This document shows positions 1 to 5,887 of a stretch of 5,887 nt of DNA, in pieces. Within the stretch, counting starts at the first letter, position 1, and each line of letters starts with the position of its first letter. A program made the position numbers and the translations under genes. Source of the stretch: Candidatus Sabulitectum sp. (GTDB lineage: Bacteria > Fermentibacterota > Fermentibacteria > Fermentibacterales > Fermentibacteraceae); NCBI GenBank assembly GCA_023145935.1, contig JAGLDB010000121.1:1-5887 (forward strand), given 5' to 3'. The notes below the pieces were generated by a model that worked only from the letters and a program-made list of their open reading frames with translations, searched no databases and was not told the origin of the DNA.

Positions 1-2
1 CC

Positions 3-1226
3 GGGATCGCAGTGGAGAGTTCAATTGCCTCCCTTGAAGAGAAAAGAACAGCTGCTGTTGCATCTGAAGAAGCTGCAGGTGCAGTTGTTTCCAGGGTGGA
101 AGGTCAGCTTGCAGAAGCTGGAAGAGAGCAGGACAAAAGTGCTTTCAGCCTGAGGGAGAACCAGAGCAGGAAGAAAGAGATAACAGGTAGAATTGATATG
201 CTGGGCAAAGAAGAAGATAATCTACATGATCTTCTTCAGGAACTTCAGAGGGAAAATGACAGTTCCGGAAGCAGTATAACCTCTTTAAAGAACAGAACTG
301 ATGTATTGAAAAAGGAAAGCAACCTTTTGAAGGAAAAGCGGGGCCAGGAGGAAATTCTAAGGAATAACTACTCCCGTGAGAGAAATACATTAATGGAAAG
401 TACAGCTGTTCTTGAAAAAGAAGTGCTGCAGATCAGGGAGAAACTGGGAAGAGCAAAGAGCTTGATGATAGAGCTTGAGACCAGAACAGCGTCTCTTCAG
501 GAAAAATTGAAGGATCTGGAGGGTGAACCTGCGGTTGAAGAGAATCCTTTTTTTGGAAGATCACCAGAGGAACTGGCACATGAACTTGTGTCAAGAAATT
601 CTGTTCTGGACAGGATAGGACCAGTGAATATGCTTGCTGTTTCTGAGTATGAGGAAGCCTGGGAAAGGCTTGAATATCTGGTGGAGCAGAGAGATGATCT
701 TGAGAAGGCAAGAGCCTCTCTTTCCAGGGCAATTGCCGAGATAAATGCAGAGGCTGCAGCTAGATTCAAAGAGACATTCGACAAGGTCAGGATCAATTTC
801 CAGACCATGTTCCTTAAACTTTTTGGTGGCGGCGAAGGAGATATTATTGCAATAGAAGGGGATGATCCGCTGGAGGGCGGTATTGAGATCCTCGCCAGAC
901 CAAAGGGAAAGAAGCTGAAGAATGTGATTGCGCTTTCTGAAGGAGAAAAGGCACTTACTGCTGTTGCTCTTCTGTTCAGCCTTTATCTGGTGAAGCCATC
1001 TCCATTCTGCGTTCTTGATGAGCTTGACGGACCTTTTGATGACTCCAATACAGACAAGTTCATTGCAATACTCAGAGACTTCAGCGAGAATACACAATTT
1101 ATTGTTATAACCCATAACAAGCGAACTATGGAAGGGTCTGATGTTTTGTACGGAATCACCATGGCAGAAGAGGGCGTCAGTACTATTACATCTGTGAGCC
1201 TGGAGGAAATGGTGCAGCAGAAGTGA
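3..1226 (+). CDS. smc: Chromosome partition protein SMC, C-terminal part (5' end outside the window)
   Basis: SMC is the ATPase core of the bacterial condensin that organises and segregates the nucleoid. The frame is open to the left edge, so the GTG at 12 is not the real start. Roughly 400 residues are present of a family that usually has about 1,150-1,200; the N-terminal head with Walker A and the hinge lie upstream. Up to about 540 the protein is Glu/Lys/Gln/Leu-rich heptad coiled coil (the descending arm). The C-terminal head follows: IGPVN at 615-629, a conserved NF..MF.KLFGGGEGD stretch near 795-840, the ABC signature at 933-950, Walker B (FCVLDELD) at 1005-1028 and a THNK.TME motif near 1111-1134. 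The signature reads LSEGEK where LSGGEK/R is usual, and the D-loop reads DGPFDDSN instead of DAPLDDAN. The stop overlaps the ftsY start by four bases, which suggests one operon with translational coupling. Identity is very secure. Confidence 0.96.
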   Translation, partial: GIAVESSIASLEEKRTAAVASEEAAGAVVSRVEGQLAEAGREQDKSAFSLRENQSRKKEITGRIDMLGKEEDNLHDLLQELQRENDSSGSSITSLKNRTDVLKKESNLLKEKRGQEEILRNNYSRERNTLMESTAVLEKEVLQIREKLGRAKSLMIELETRTASLQEKLKDLEGEPAVEENPFFGRSPEELAHELVSRNSVLDRIGPVNMLAVSEYEEAWERLEYLVEQRDDLEKARASLSRAIAEINAEAAARFKETFDKVRINFQTMFLKLFGGGEGDIIAIEGDDPLEGGIEILARPKGKKLKNVIALSEGEKALTAVALLFSLYLVKPSPFCVLDELDGPFDDSNTDKFIAILRDFSENTQFIVITHNKRTMEGSDVLYGITMAEEGVSTITSVSLEEMVQQK

Positions 1227-2110
1227 ATCTGAAAGAAAAACTGAAGAAAAGCAGAGAGGCTCTTTCCAGAAAACTAGGGATAGCTTTTGGAAAGGGAGTA
1301 GATGAGGATACCCTTGATATCGCTGAAGAGATCCTTCTGGCAAGCGATCTTGGCTGGGAGCTCACAGAAATAGTGCTGAAGCGGTTCAGAGAAGAATTCA
1401 AACTGAACAGTGAAAGCGACTGGAAAAGAATTCTGGTAGCGGTTCTTGAAGAATTTCTTCCGGTGCACAAGCCCTGGACTCCAGACTCCAAACCAGCGGT
1501 AACTCTGGTTGTCGGGGTGAACGGCGCAGGCAAGACCACAACAATTGCCCGTCTTTCACAAACCATAAAGGCAGCAGGTGAGAGTGTTCTAATGGGATGT
1601 GCTGATACATACAGAGCAGCAGCTTCTGAACAGCTGGCTCTCTGGGGGCAGCGACTCAATATTCCCGTTCATACAAGTTTAGAGGGTGCGGATCCTGCCG
1701 CTGTTACTTTTGATGCCATAAGAAAAGCACAGGCTGATAACCTGGATCATGTAATAATTGATACAGCTGGAAGACTTCATACTCAGAAGGGTCTTATGGA
1801 TGAGTTATCCAAGGTTTACCGTGTTGCTGGAAAGGCCATGGAAGGAGCTCCCCACAGAGTACTTCTTGTTCTGGATGGCACCGTGGGGCAGAATGCTCTT
1901 CCACAAGCAGAACAGTTCATGAAATTTCTGCCTGTGACCGACCTTGTGGTGACCAAACTTGATGGAACTGCAAAAGGCGGATCTGTATTCGCAATGGCAA
2001 GGGAATTGAACCTTCCCATCCGTTACATCGGCGTTGGTGAAGGTGCTGAAGATCTGATAGAATTTAACGGGAGGACATTCATTGAAGCTATCGTTGGAGG
2101 AAATGACTGA
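1223..2110 (+). CDS. ftsY: Signal recognition particle receptor FtsY (SRP-type GTPase)
   Basis: FtsY is the membrane-associated GTPase that docks the SRP-ribosome complex (with Ffh) at the translocon for co-translational insertion of membrane proteins. At 295 residues it is the short form: a basic amphipathic N-terminus (about 1-22, a likely membrane-targeting helix) leads into the N domain (to about 85) and the G domain. It lacks the long acidic A domain of E. coli FtsY. Motifs in order are P-loop GVNGAGKTTT (98-107), DTYRAAA (128-134), DTAGR (180-184), DGTVGQNA (218-225; DA(T/S)TGQNA is usual), TKLDGTAKGG (244-253) and GVGEG (270-274), the last favouring FtsY over Ffh. No M domain follows, which excludes Ffh. 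The GTG start overlaps the smc stop (GTGA). The only GGAGG upstream, at 1202-1206, is 16 bases away, too far to act normally, so re-initiation from smc translation is likely. Confidence 0.96.
   Translation: MNLKEKLKKSREALSRKLGIAFGKGVDEDTLDIAEEILLASDLGWELTEIVLKRFREEFKLNSESDWKRILVAVLEEFLPVHKPWTPDSKPAVTLVVGVNGAGKTTTIARLSQTIKAAGESVLMGCADTYRAAASEQLALWGQRLNIPVHTSLEGADPAAVTFDAIRKAQADNLDHVIIDTAGRLHTQKGLMDELSKVYRVAGKAMEGAPHRVLLVLDGTVGQNALPQAEQFMKFLPVTDLVVTKLDGTAKGGSVFAMARELNLPIRYIGVGEGAEDLIEFNGRTFIEAIVGGND
2070..2100 (+). promoter_or_regulatory. Two alternative ribosome binding sites for the ABC ATPase gene
   Basis: Two GGAGG motifs lie before the ABC gene. The first (2070-2074) is seven bases upstream of an in-frame TTG at 2082, an ideal spacing. 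The second (2096-2100) is only two bases upstream of the ATG at 2103, which is tight. Use of TTG would add seven residues (MKLSLEE) and enlarge the overlap with ftsY to 29 bases. The motifs are seen directly; which one is used cannot be settled from sequence alone. Confidence 0.45.
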
Positions 2111-2846
2111 GCCCGGTGGTCTTGAGATATCCTCACTCGTAAAGTCATACGGAAAAAAGACAGCTGTGGACCGCCTCTCCTTCTCTGTTCAGAGAGGAGA
2201 TATTTTCGCACTTCTGGGTCCTAACGGGGCAGGCAAGACAACCACACTGAAGATGATCAGTGGTCTGATCATCCCGGATTCGGGATCAGTTACCCTGGAC
2301 GGGGAACCTGCGGAGGATCAGAGACAGAGAATCGCCTATGTTCCCGATGAACCCACTATCTTTCCCAATCTTTCAGGCAGAGAATTCCTTCGTTACACTG
2401 GAAGACTAAGAGGCCTGGATCCGGAAGTTATCAATCAGCGTACATTGCTCTGTTCGAAGGTCTTCGAGATGGATGGATGGCTTGACAACAGATCCGGATC
2501 CTACTCTCACGGTATGATCCAGAGGGTTGTTCTGTCCGGTGCTTTTATTGCCAGACCGGATCTTTATGTGATAGACGAACCTCTGGTTGGTCTTGATCCT
2601 CCTGCGGCAGAAACATTCTGGAGAATGGTGGAGGCTGCTGCTGCGGAAGGCGCAGTGGTTATTATATCAACCCACACACTGGCAATTGCATCTCTGCATT
2701 GTAAGAGATTTGGAATAATTCACAACGGCAGGCTTCTGCGTACTCTTTCCCGCGGTGAACTGTCCGGAGGTGACCTGCAGGATCTCTTTTTTAAGGTAAC
2801 AGGCACTTCACCTGCGGAAGTATCTGATTTTTTCAGGAATCCCTGA
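2103..2846 (+). CDS. ABC-2-type transporter ATP-binding protein (EcsA/YtrB-like)
   Basis: This is a single nucleotide-binding domain of 247 residues that would drive a separate membrane permease; the substrate cannot be told. Motifs, numbered from the ATG, are LEISSLVKSYG (7-17), Walker A GPNGAGKTTT (39-48), Q-loop region YVPDEP (79-84) with Asp where Gln is usual, signature YSHGMIQR (134-141) replacing LSGGQ, Walker B LYVIDEP (154-160), D-loop GLDP and H-loop His191. The YVPDEP...L.GREF and YSHGM.QR variants are common in ABC-2/EcsA-type exporter ATPases, so they are not signs of decay. The ATG lies inside the ftsY end (8-base overlap), so the gene is probably co-transcribed and translationally coupled with ftsY. 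An in-frame TTG at 2082 has a better-spaced Shine-Dalgarno; I chose ATG because the ABC fold normally starts a few residues before LEI. No permease gene lies beside it here. Confidence 0.9.
   Translation: MTEPGGLEISSLVKSYGKKTAVDRLSFSVQRGDIFALLGPNGAGKTTTLKMISGLIIPDSGSVTLDGEPAEDQRQRIAYVPDEPTIFPNLSGREFLRYTGRLRGLDPEVINQRTLLCSKVFEMDGWLDNRSGSYSHGMIQRVVLSGAFIARPDLYVIDEPLVGLDPPAAETFWRMVEAAAAEGAVVIISTHTLAIASLHCKRFGIIHNGRLLRTLSRGELSGGDLQDLFFKVTGTSPAEVSDFFRNP
2252..2289 (+). other. Competing hairpins inside the ABC ATPase gene
   Basis: A perfect 9-bp inverted repeat, GATGATCAG (2252-2260) and CTGATCATC (2265-2273), encloses the loop TGGT. The right arm can instead pair downstream: ATCCCG (2271-2276) with CGGGAT (2281-2286) around GATT, extended by CTG (2265-2267) with CAG (2287-2289) across a three-base bulge. 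The two hairpins exclude each other. The bases encode conserved residues just after Walker A, so chance is possible. The repeats are visible; any function is unproven. Confidence 0.3.
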
Positions 2847-2921
2847 TAATACATCCCTTTCCATACGGCCATATACTGCTTATAAATCAAAGAGGTGGGG
2901 CGATATTTTAGGGAGGGTGGT
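2847..2921 (+). promoter_or_regulatory. Intergenic gap with a weak sigma70-like promoter candidate
   Basis: This 75-bp gap is the only non-coding stretch in the window. It contains TTTCCA (2858-2863), 17 bases, then TATAAA (2881-2886), a weak -35/-10 pair with optimal spacing. A TATACT at 2872-2877 lacks a recognisable -35 at the right distance. No terminator with a T-tract follows the ABC gene, so read-through from upstream is equally possible. No riboswitch or operator was recognised. Confidence 0.25.
2912..2916 (+). promoter_or_regulatory. Ribosome binding site that fixes the TTG start at 2922
   Basis: GGAGG (inside GGGAGGG) lies five bases before TTG at 2922. The only other in-frame start in this open stretch upstream of the cyclase domain is GTG at 2895, which has no comparable site; the frame closes upstream at TAA 2883-2885. 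The TTG puts the DTLTGL motif that opens a GGDEF domain at residue 9. Confidence 0.7.
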
Positions 2922-5887
2922 TTGACCGAGAAGTATTCTTCAATTGATACTTTGACCGGGCTTGGCGATAAGGATGCTTTCTCAAGAAAGCTGTTGCACA
3001 GTTTTTCCGGGGAATCACAGACGGGTGCGGTCTTTTCTCTTATCATAATCGACATAGATCACTTCAAGAGCGTTAATGACGGCTTTGGACACAGACGCGG
3101 TGATCAGATATTATCTGAACTAGGTGCAAGAATGCTTGATGTATCCAGAGAAAACGATATGCTGTTCAGATACGGTGGAGATGAGTTCACTGGTATACTT
3201 TCAGGAGCTGACACAGAGGAGGCTCGCAGGTTTTGCAACCGGTTGCTTGAGAGAACCAGGGAGACAGAGTTTGAAGGAGACCCACCACTTTCCATTACTT
3301 TAAGCATCGGTATTGCTCAGTTCTCAGTAGATGGACTCTCTGCCAGGGATCTGTTCGACACCGCTGACAGAAGACTGTACGCAGCAAAGAGAAGCGGTCG
3401 GAACAGGATCGTTGCTGTTGATCTTCCTGATCAGCAGGATGACATCACAAATGTTGATAGTCGACTGCTGGGAAGAGAAAAAGAGCTTGCTTCCTTCATG
3501 ATGTTTTCAGAGGAAGCCGGCGACAAGGGGAGAGGCTTTTTTCTGGTTCTGGGACCGGATGGCTCAGGTAAGAACTGTTTTCTTGATGCAGCTGCCTCTA
3601 TGCTCTCACTGAGTGATTACAAGCTCTTGAAAATATCCGGAACAAGAAGCAGACCGCAGACGCCCCATCTGGCCATTGCACTGGCTCTGGACTGCAAGGC
3701 AGAGGAAAGTGCTGTTATTGACGCTCTCTATTCCTATGCAGGTGTTTCCATGTGTCTGGGTGTATTCCTCAAAGATATGCACCTCATAGACAAAGCCTCT
3801 GTTGATGACATACTGAAGTTTTATTCTATATACCCCGGCTGGATGGTGGTGGCAGCTTCGACAGAGAGGAGTATGTTCACTCAGAGCAGCGAGTTCGGCG
3901 GAGTCTCAGCCTCGGTCAAACTTGGATCTATATCTCAGGAAGACTGCAGGGCCTGGTTAAGAGCCGTACTGATGTGGGATCCTCCAGAAAGCTTCCTGGA
4001 ATGGTTTCACAGTGAGACTGGTGGTCTTCCGGGATTGTTTGCTCTTGCTATAAGACATCTTGAGAGGCGCGGATATCTGCAGGGTAAAGGCGGAAGTTAT
4101 GTGATCGATCCCGGTTGCATGAATTTCCCGCTGGGGAATAGACTGGCTTTCGGGACAACTGCAGAGATAAACAACCTTCCAGTCGATCTTACTCCCTTTC
4201 TGGGCAGAGAGACTGAACTGAGCAGAATAAGAGATTTGCTGGATGATGGCGCAAGGCTGATCACTCTCAAGGGCATGAGCGGTATGGGCTGCAGAAGGCT
4301 TGCAATAAGAGCAGCAGGTCAGAATGAATCTATGTTCTCCACGGGTATCTGCCTTGTTGATTGCGATTCGGATGGTGATTCCGCACTTGTCAAACTTGCT
4401 TCCGAACTCTCTCTTCCATCGGGCAGGGACGCTAAAACCAGTATTGAGAACTTCCTTAACGATGCCAGAATGCTTCTTGTTCTATTAAATGTAAGTTCCG
4501 GAGATGAGATAGTACCATTTATTTCTCAGCTTATTCAAAACTGCAGCGAGCTGACAATTCTGGTAACATCAAGAGTTCCACTGGATATTTCTTGTGAAGT
4601 TGTAGTGCCAATCGGAGGAATATCCACAACAAGACCATCCAGTGAAATGCCATCTGACGCTGCAAGAATATTTATTCAAGCGGCTGAGCGACTTGCCGGG
4701 GTAAGGTTTTCCGGGGATTTGAACCTGAATGTGGTAGAGGATATTTGTACTCTTGTTAACGGTACTCCACTTGCAATTGAGCTGGCAGCATCCTGGACAA
4801 GGGTTATGCCTGTAGTTTCCATCTGCAAGAGAATACGGGCCAATCCCTCTTTCCTGGGCGGTACAGACAAGGAGAAAACAACAGATGGTCTGGCAGACCT
4901 CTTTCAGCAGTCATGGGAGCAACTCTCTCCCATGGAAAGAAATGCTGTTTCCAGATTGACCGTATTTGCAGGGCACTTCTCGGTTGAGGAAGCTGAGGAG
5001 ATCTCTGATGTACCTCTGGAAATGATCATGTCTCTTGTGAACCGATCATTTCTTCTTCGAGATGACCATGGGATACACATTCCCGCTTTAACAAGCGATT
5101 TCATTATGCAGGAAAGGAATCCGTTTTTAAAAGGTTACGAAGTAGCAAGAGAAATGCATTGCCGCTTCTTTGCCGCAAAGGCGGCAGTTTTTGGAGAGAT
5201 GGTACGGACAGGGAGAGAAGCAGGGCTTGGCCTGGATTCCATCAAGGATTCATTCAGTGATATTGCCCTGGCCTGGGAACTGGCCATTGAAAAAGGCAGA
5301 CACCGTTTTCTGCGACAGATGCTGATTCCTCTGTCAATTTACTGTCTCGACAGGGGAAGGATCCGAACGGGATTTAATATGCTTGAAGAGGCTTCTTCCA
5401 ACATTGAGACTGATATTCCTGATGGTCTTAGAGCCATTATTCTTTCCAGCCAGAGTCTTCTCGCTTCTAGAATGGGTCGTACTGCACTCTCTCTGCAACT
5501 GGTACAGGAGGCTCTTGATCTTACTTCCGATACTTCCGATTGCGACAGGGCCTCGGTTCTTTACTCAAAGGGACGAATGATGGTTGAGCAGGGAAAACTC
5601 TCAACAGCAGAGAAGTTTCTTAAGCAGTCTCTGGATATATTTTCCAGGGAAAGTATGGACCTTGAGTCTCTTGAAATAGAGCTTCAAGTTTTGAAATGCA
5701 ACCTTCTCAGCGGTAATTACAGCCTGGTTCGCTCAACACTGCCTTCAGTGGCTGAAAGATGCAGACAGATGTCATTCCGGACAGGAGAATGGAAGACCAG
5801 GCTTTATATGGGTAATCTTGCCGCTGCAGATGGTGACTATGTACGGGCCAGAGAAGCTTTCCTGAGCTACCTGTCATCTGTGAAAAC
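2922..5887 (+). CDS. GGDEF diguanylate cyclase fused to tandem STAND/AAA NTPase modules and a TPR-like tail (3' end outside the window)
   Basis: The frame runs 988 codons without a stop to the window edge. Residues 9-165 are a GGDEF domain: DTLTGL (9-14), DIDHFKSVND (44-53), GHRRGD (56-61), RYGGDEF (83-89), SIGIA (128-132) and ADRRLYAAKRSGRNR (148-162). The RxxD inhibitory site (76-79) has canonical spacing. It should make c-di-GMP from two GTP. Residues 181-400 are an AAA_16-like NTPase: LGRE.EL, P-loop GPDGSGKN (211-218), Walker B region VFLKDMHLID (281-290). Residues 420-640 are an AfsR-type NB-ARC module: NLPVDLTPFLGRE, P-loop position GMSGMGCRR (451-459), LLVLLN (518-523), TSR (549-551), GTPLAIELAA (614-623). 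A winged-helix-like segment (about 660-735) and TPR-like helices (from about 780) follow. Both NTPases lack key residues. No signal peptide or membrane segment is seen, so it is probably cytoplasmic. The C-terminal region presumably senses a ligand or partner and controls the cyclase; that is inference. Confidence 0.9.
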   Translation, partial: MTEKYSSIDTLTGLGDKDAFSRKLLHSFSGESQTGAVFSLIIIDIDHFKSVNDGFGHRRGDQILSELGARMLDVSRENDMLFRYGGDEFTGILSGADTEEARRFCNRLLERTRETEFEGDPPLSITLSIGIAQFSVDGLSARDLFDTADRRLYAAKRSGRNRIVAVDLPDQQDDITNVDSRLLGREKELASFMMFSEEAGDKGRGFFLVLGPDGSGKNCFLDAAASMLSLSDYKLLKISGTRSRPQTPHLAIALALDCKAEESAVIDALYSYAGVSMCLGVFLKDMHLIDKASVDDILKFYSIYPGWMVVAASTERSMFTQSSEFGGVSASVKLGSISQEDCRAWLRAVLMWDPPESFLEWFHSETGGLPGLFALAIRHLERRGYLQGKGGSYVIDPGCMNFPLGNRLAFGTTAEINNLPVDLTPFLGRETELSRIRDLLDDGARLITLKGMSGMGCRRLAIRAAGQNESMFSTGICLVDCDSDGDSALVKLASELSLPSGRDAKTSIENFLNDARMLLVLLNVSSGDEIVPFISQLIQNCSELTILVTSRVPLDISCEVVVPIGGISTTRPSSEMPSDAARIFIQAAERLAGVRFSGDLNLNVVEDICTLVNGTPLAIELAASWTRVMPVVSICKRIRANPSFLGGTDKEKTTDGLADLFQQSWEQLSPMERNAVSRLTVFAGHFSVEEAEEISDVPLEMIMSLVNRSFLLRDDHGIHIPALTSDFIMQERNPFLKGYEVAREMHCRFFAAKAAVFGEMVRTGREAGLGLDSIKDSFSDIALAWELAIEKGRHRFLRQMLIPLSIYCLDRGRIRTGFNMLEEASSNIETDIPDGLRAIILSSQSLLASRMGRTALSLQLVQEALDLTSDTSDCDRASVLYSKGRMMVEQGKLSTAEKFLKQSLDIFSRESMDLESLEIELQVLKCNLLSGNYSLVRSTLPSVAERCRQMSFRTGEWKTRLYMGNLAAADGDYVRAREAFLSYLSSVK
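5170..5192 (+). terminator. Terminator-like hairpin inside the GGDEF-STAND gene
   Basis: TGCCGC (5171-5176) and GCGGCA (5181-5186) form a perfect GC-rich stem around AAAG, extended by a T-G wobble (5170/5187). A run of five T follows at 5188-5192. This has the shape of a short intrinsic terminator on the + strand, but it lies in the middle of an intact reading frame, at the junction before the TPR-like tail. It may be a chance result of Ala codons (FFAAKAAVF). Translating ribosomes would normally mask it. Confidence 0.2.

Noticed and set aside
591..1343. 250-codon open frame on the minus strand
   Set aside because: It lies opposite the conserved SMC head and the start of ftsY, its translation shows no recognisable motif, and it is explained by codon bias of the genuine genes.
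1202..2105. The same 10-mer GGAGGAAATG at 1202-1211 and 2096-2105, each near a gene end
   Set aside because: Both copies encode a Glu-Glu-Met or Gly-Gly-Asn type stretch in different frames and probably reflect Shine-Dalgarno-like composition; too short to call a repeat.
2833..2846. Small hairpin TCAGG-AATC-CCTGA at the stop of the ABC gene
   Set aside because: The stem is only five base pairs and the T-run precedes it instead of following it, so it does not look like a working terminator on either strand.
2103..2846. Degenerate signature (YSHGM) and Q-loop (Asp) in the ABC ATPase as signs of inactivation
   Set aside because: These variants are common in the ABC-2/EcsA-type family and all catalytic motifs (Walker A, Walker B Asp-Glu, H-loop His) are intact.
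2872..2877. TATACT as a -10 box for the signalling gene
   Set aside because: No TTGACA-like hexamer occurs 16-18 bases upstream, so the TATAAA at 2881 with TTTCCA at 2858 is the better, though still weak, candidate.
2720..3055. 111-codon minus-strand open frame spanning the intergenic gap
   Set aside because: It overlaps the ABC ATPase end and the GGDEF start, both with clear family motifs, and its translation resembles nothing known.
5383..5580. 65-codon + strand open frame in another phase
   Set aside because: It is wholly inside the large GGDEF-STAND gene, whose own frame carries TPR-like sequence here; the alternative translation is Leu/Phe-rich but has no convincing start context.

Overview
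The window holds four protein genes, all on the + strand, with almost no non-coding sequence. There are three housekeeping-type genes and one large multidomain signalling gene. Two genes run off the ends: the first lacks its 5' part and the last lacks its 3' part. No tRNA, rRNA, CRISPR array, insertion sequence or integrase was seen.

The DNA is bacterial chromosomal core. The order smc (3' part) - ftsY - ABC ATPase is tightly packed. smc and ftsY share a GTGA stop/start overlap, and the ABC gene starts inside the end of ftsY. Moderate GC by eye, heavy AGA/AGG use for arginine, GTG/TTG starts with GGAGG-type Shine-Dalgarno sites, a short FtsY without a long acidic N-terminus, and the style of the SMC head suggest a Gram-negative of the broad FCB/Gemmatimonadota-like kind or a related candidate phylum. 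This placement is a low-confidence inference.

1-1226: C-terminal third of the chromosome condensation ATPase SMC. 1223-2110: FtsY, the SRP receptor GTPase. 2103-2846: ABC-2-type (EcsA/YtrB-like) transporter ATPase with no permease in the window. 2847-2921: 75 bp gap with a weak promoter candidate and a strong Shine-Dalgarno site. 2922-5887: a very long open frame of at least 988 codons, still open at the window edge.

The last gene is the point of interest. It encodes an apparently intact GGDEF diguanylate cyclase (active site and inhibitory site both present) at the very N-terminus. This is followed by two tandem STAND/AAA-type NTPase modules, a winged-helix-like segment and a TPR-like tail, in the style of AfsR/MalT regulators. 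Both NTPase modules have lost key residues. The second has lost the Walker A lysine, the following Thr/Ser and the Walker B aspartate, so it looks like a pseudo-ATPase. The layout resembles class III adenylyl cyclases fused to STAND-TPR regions, with a c-di-GMP synthase in place of the cyclase. The first three genes serve chromosome segregation, membrane protein targeting and transport. The fourth is probably a cytoplasmic c-di-GMP signalling protein controlled by its own C-terminal sensing region.
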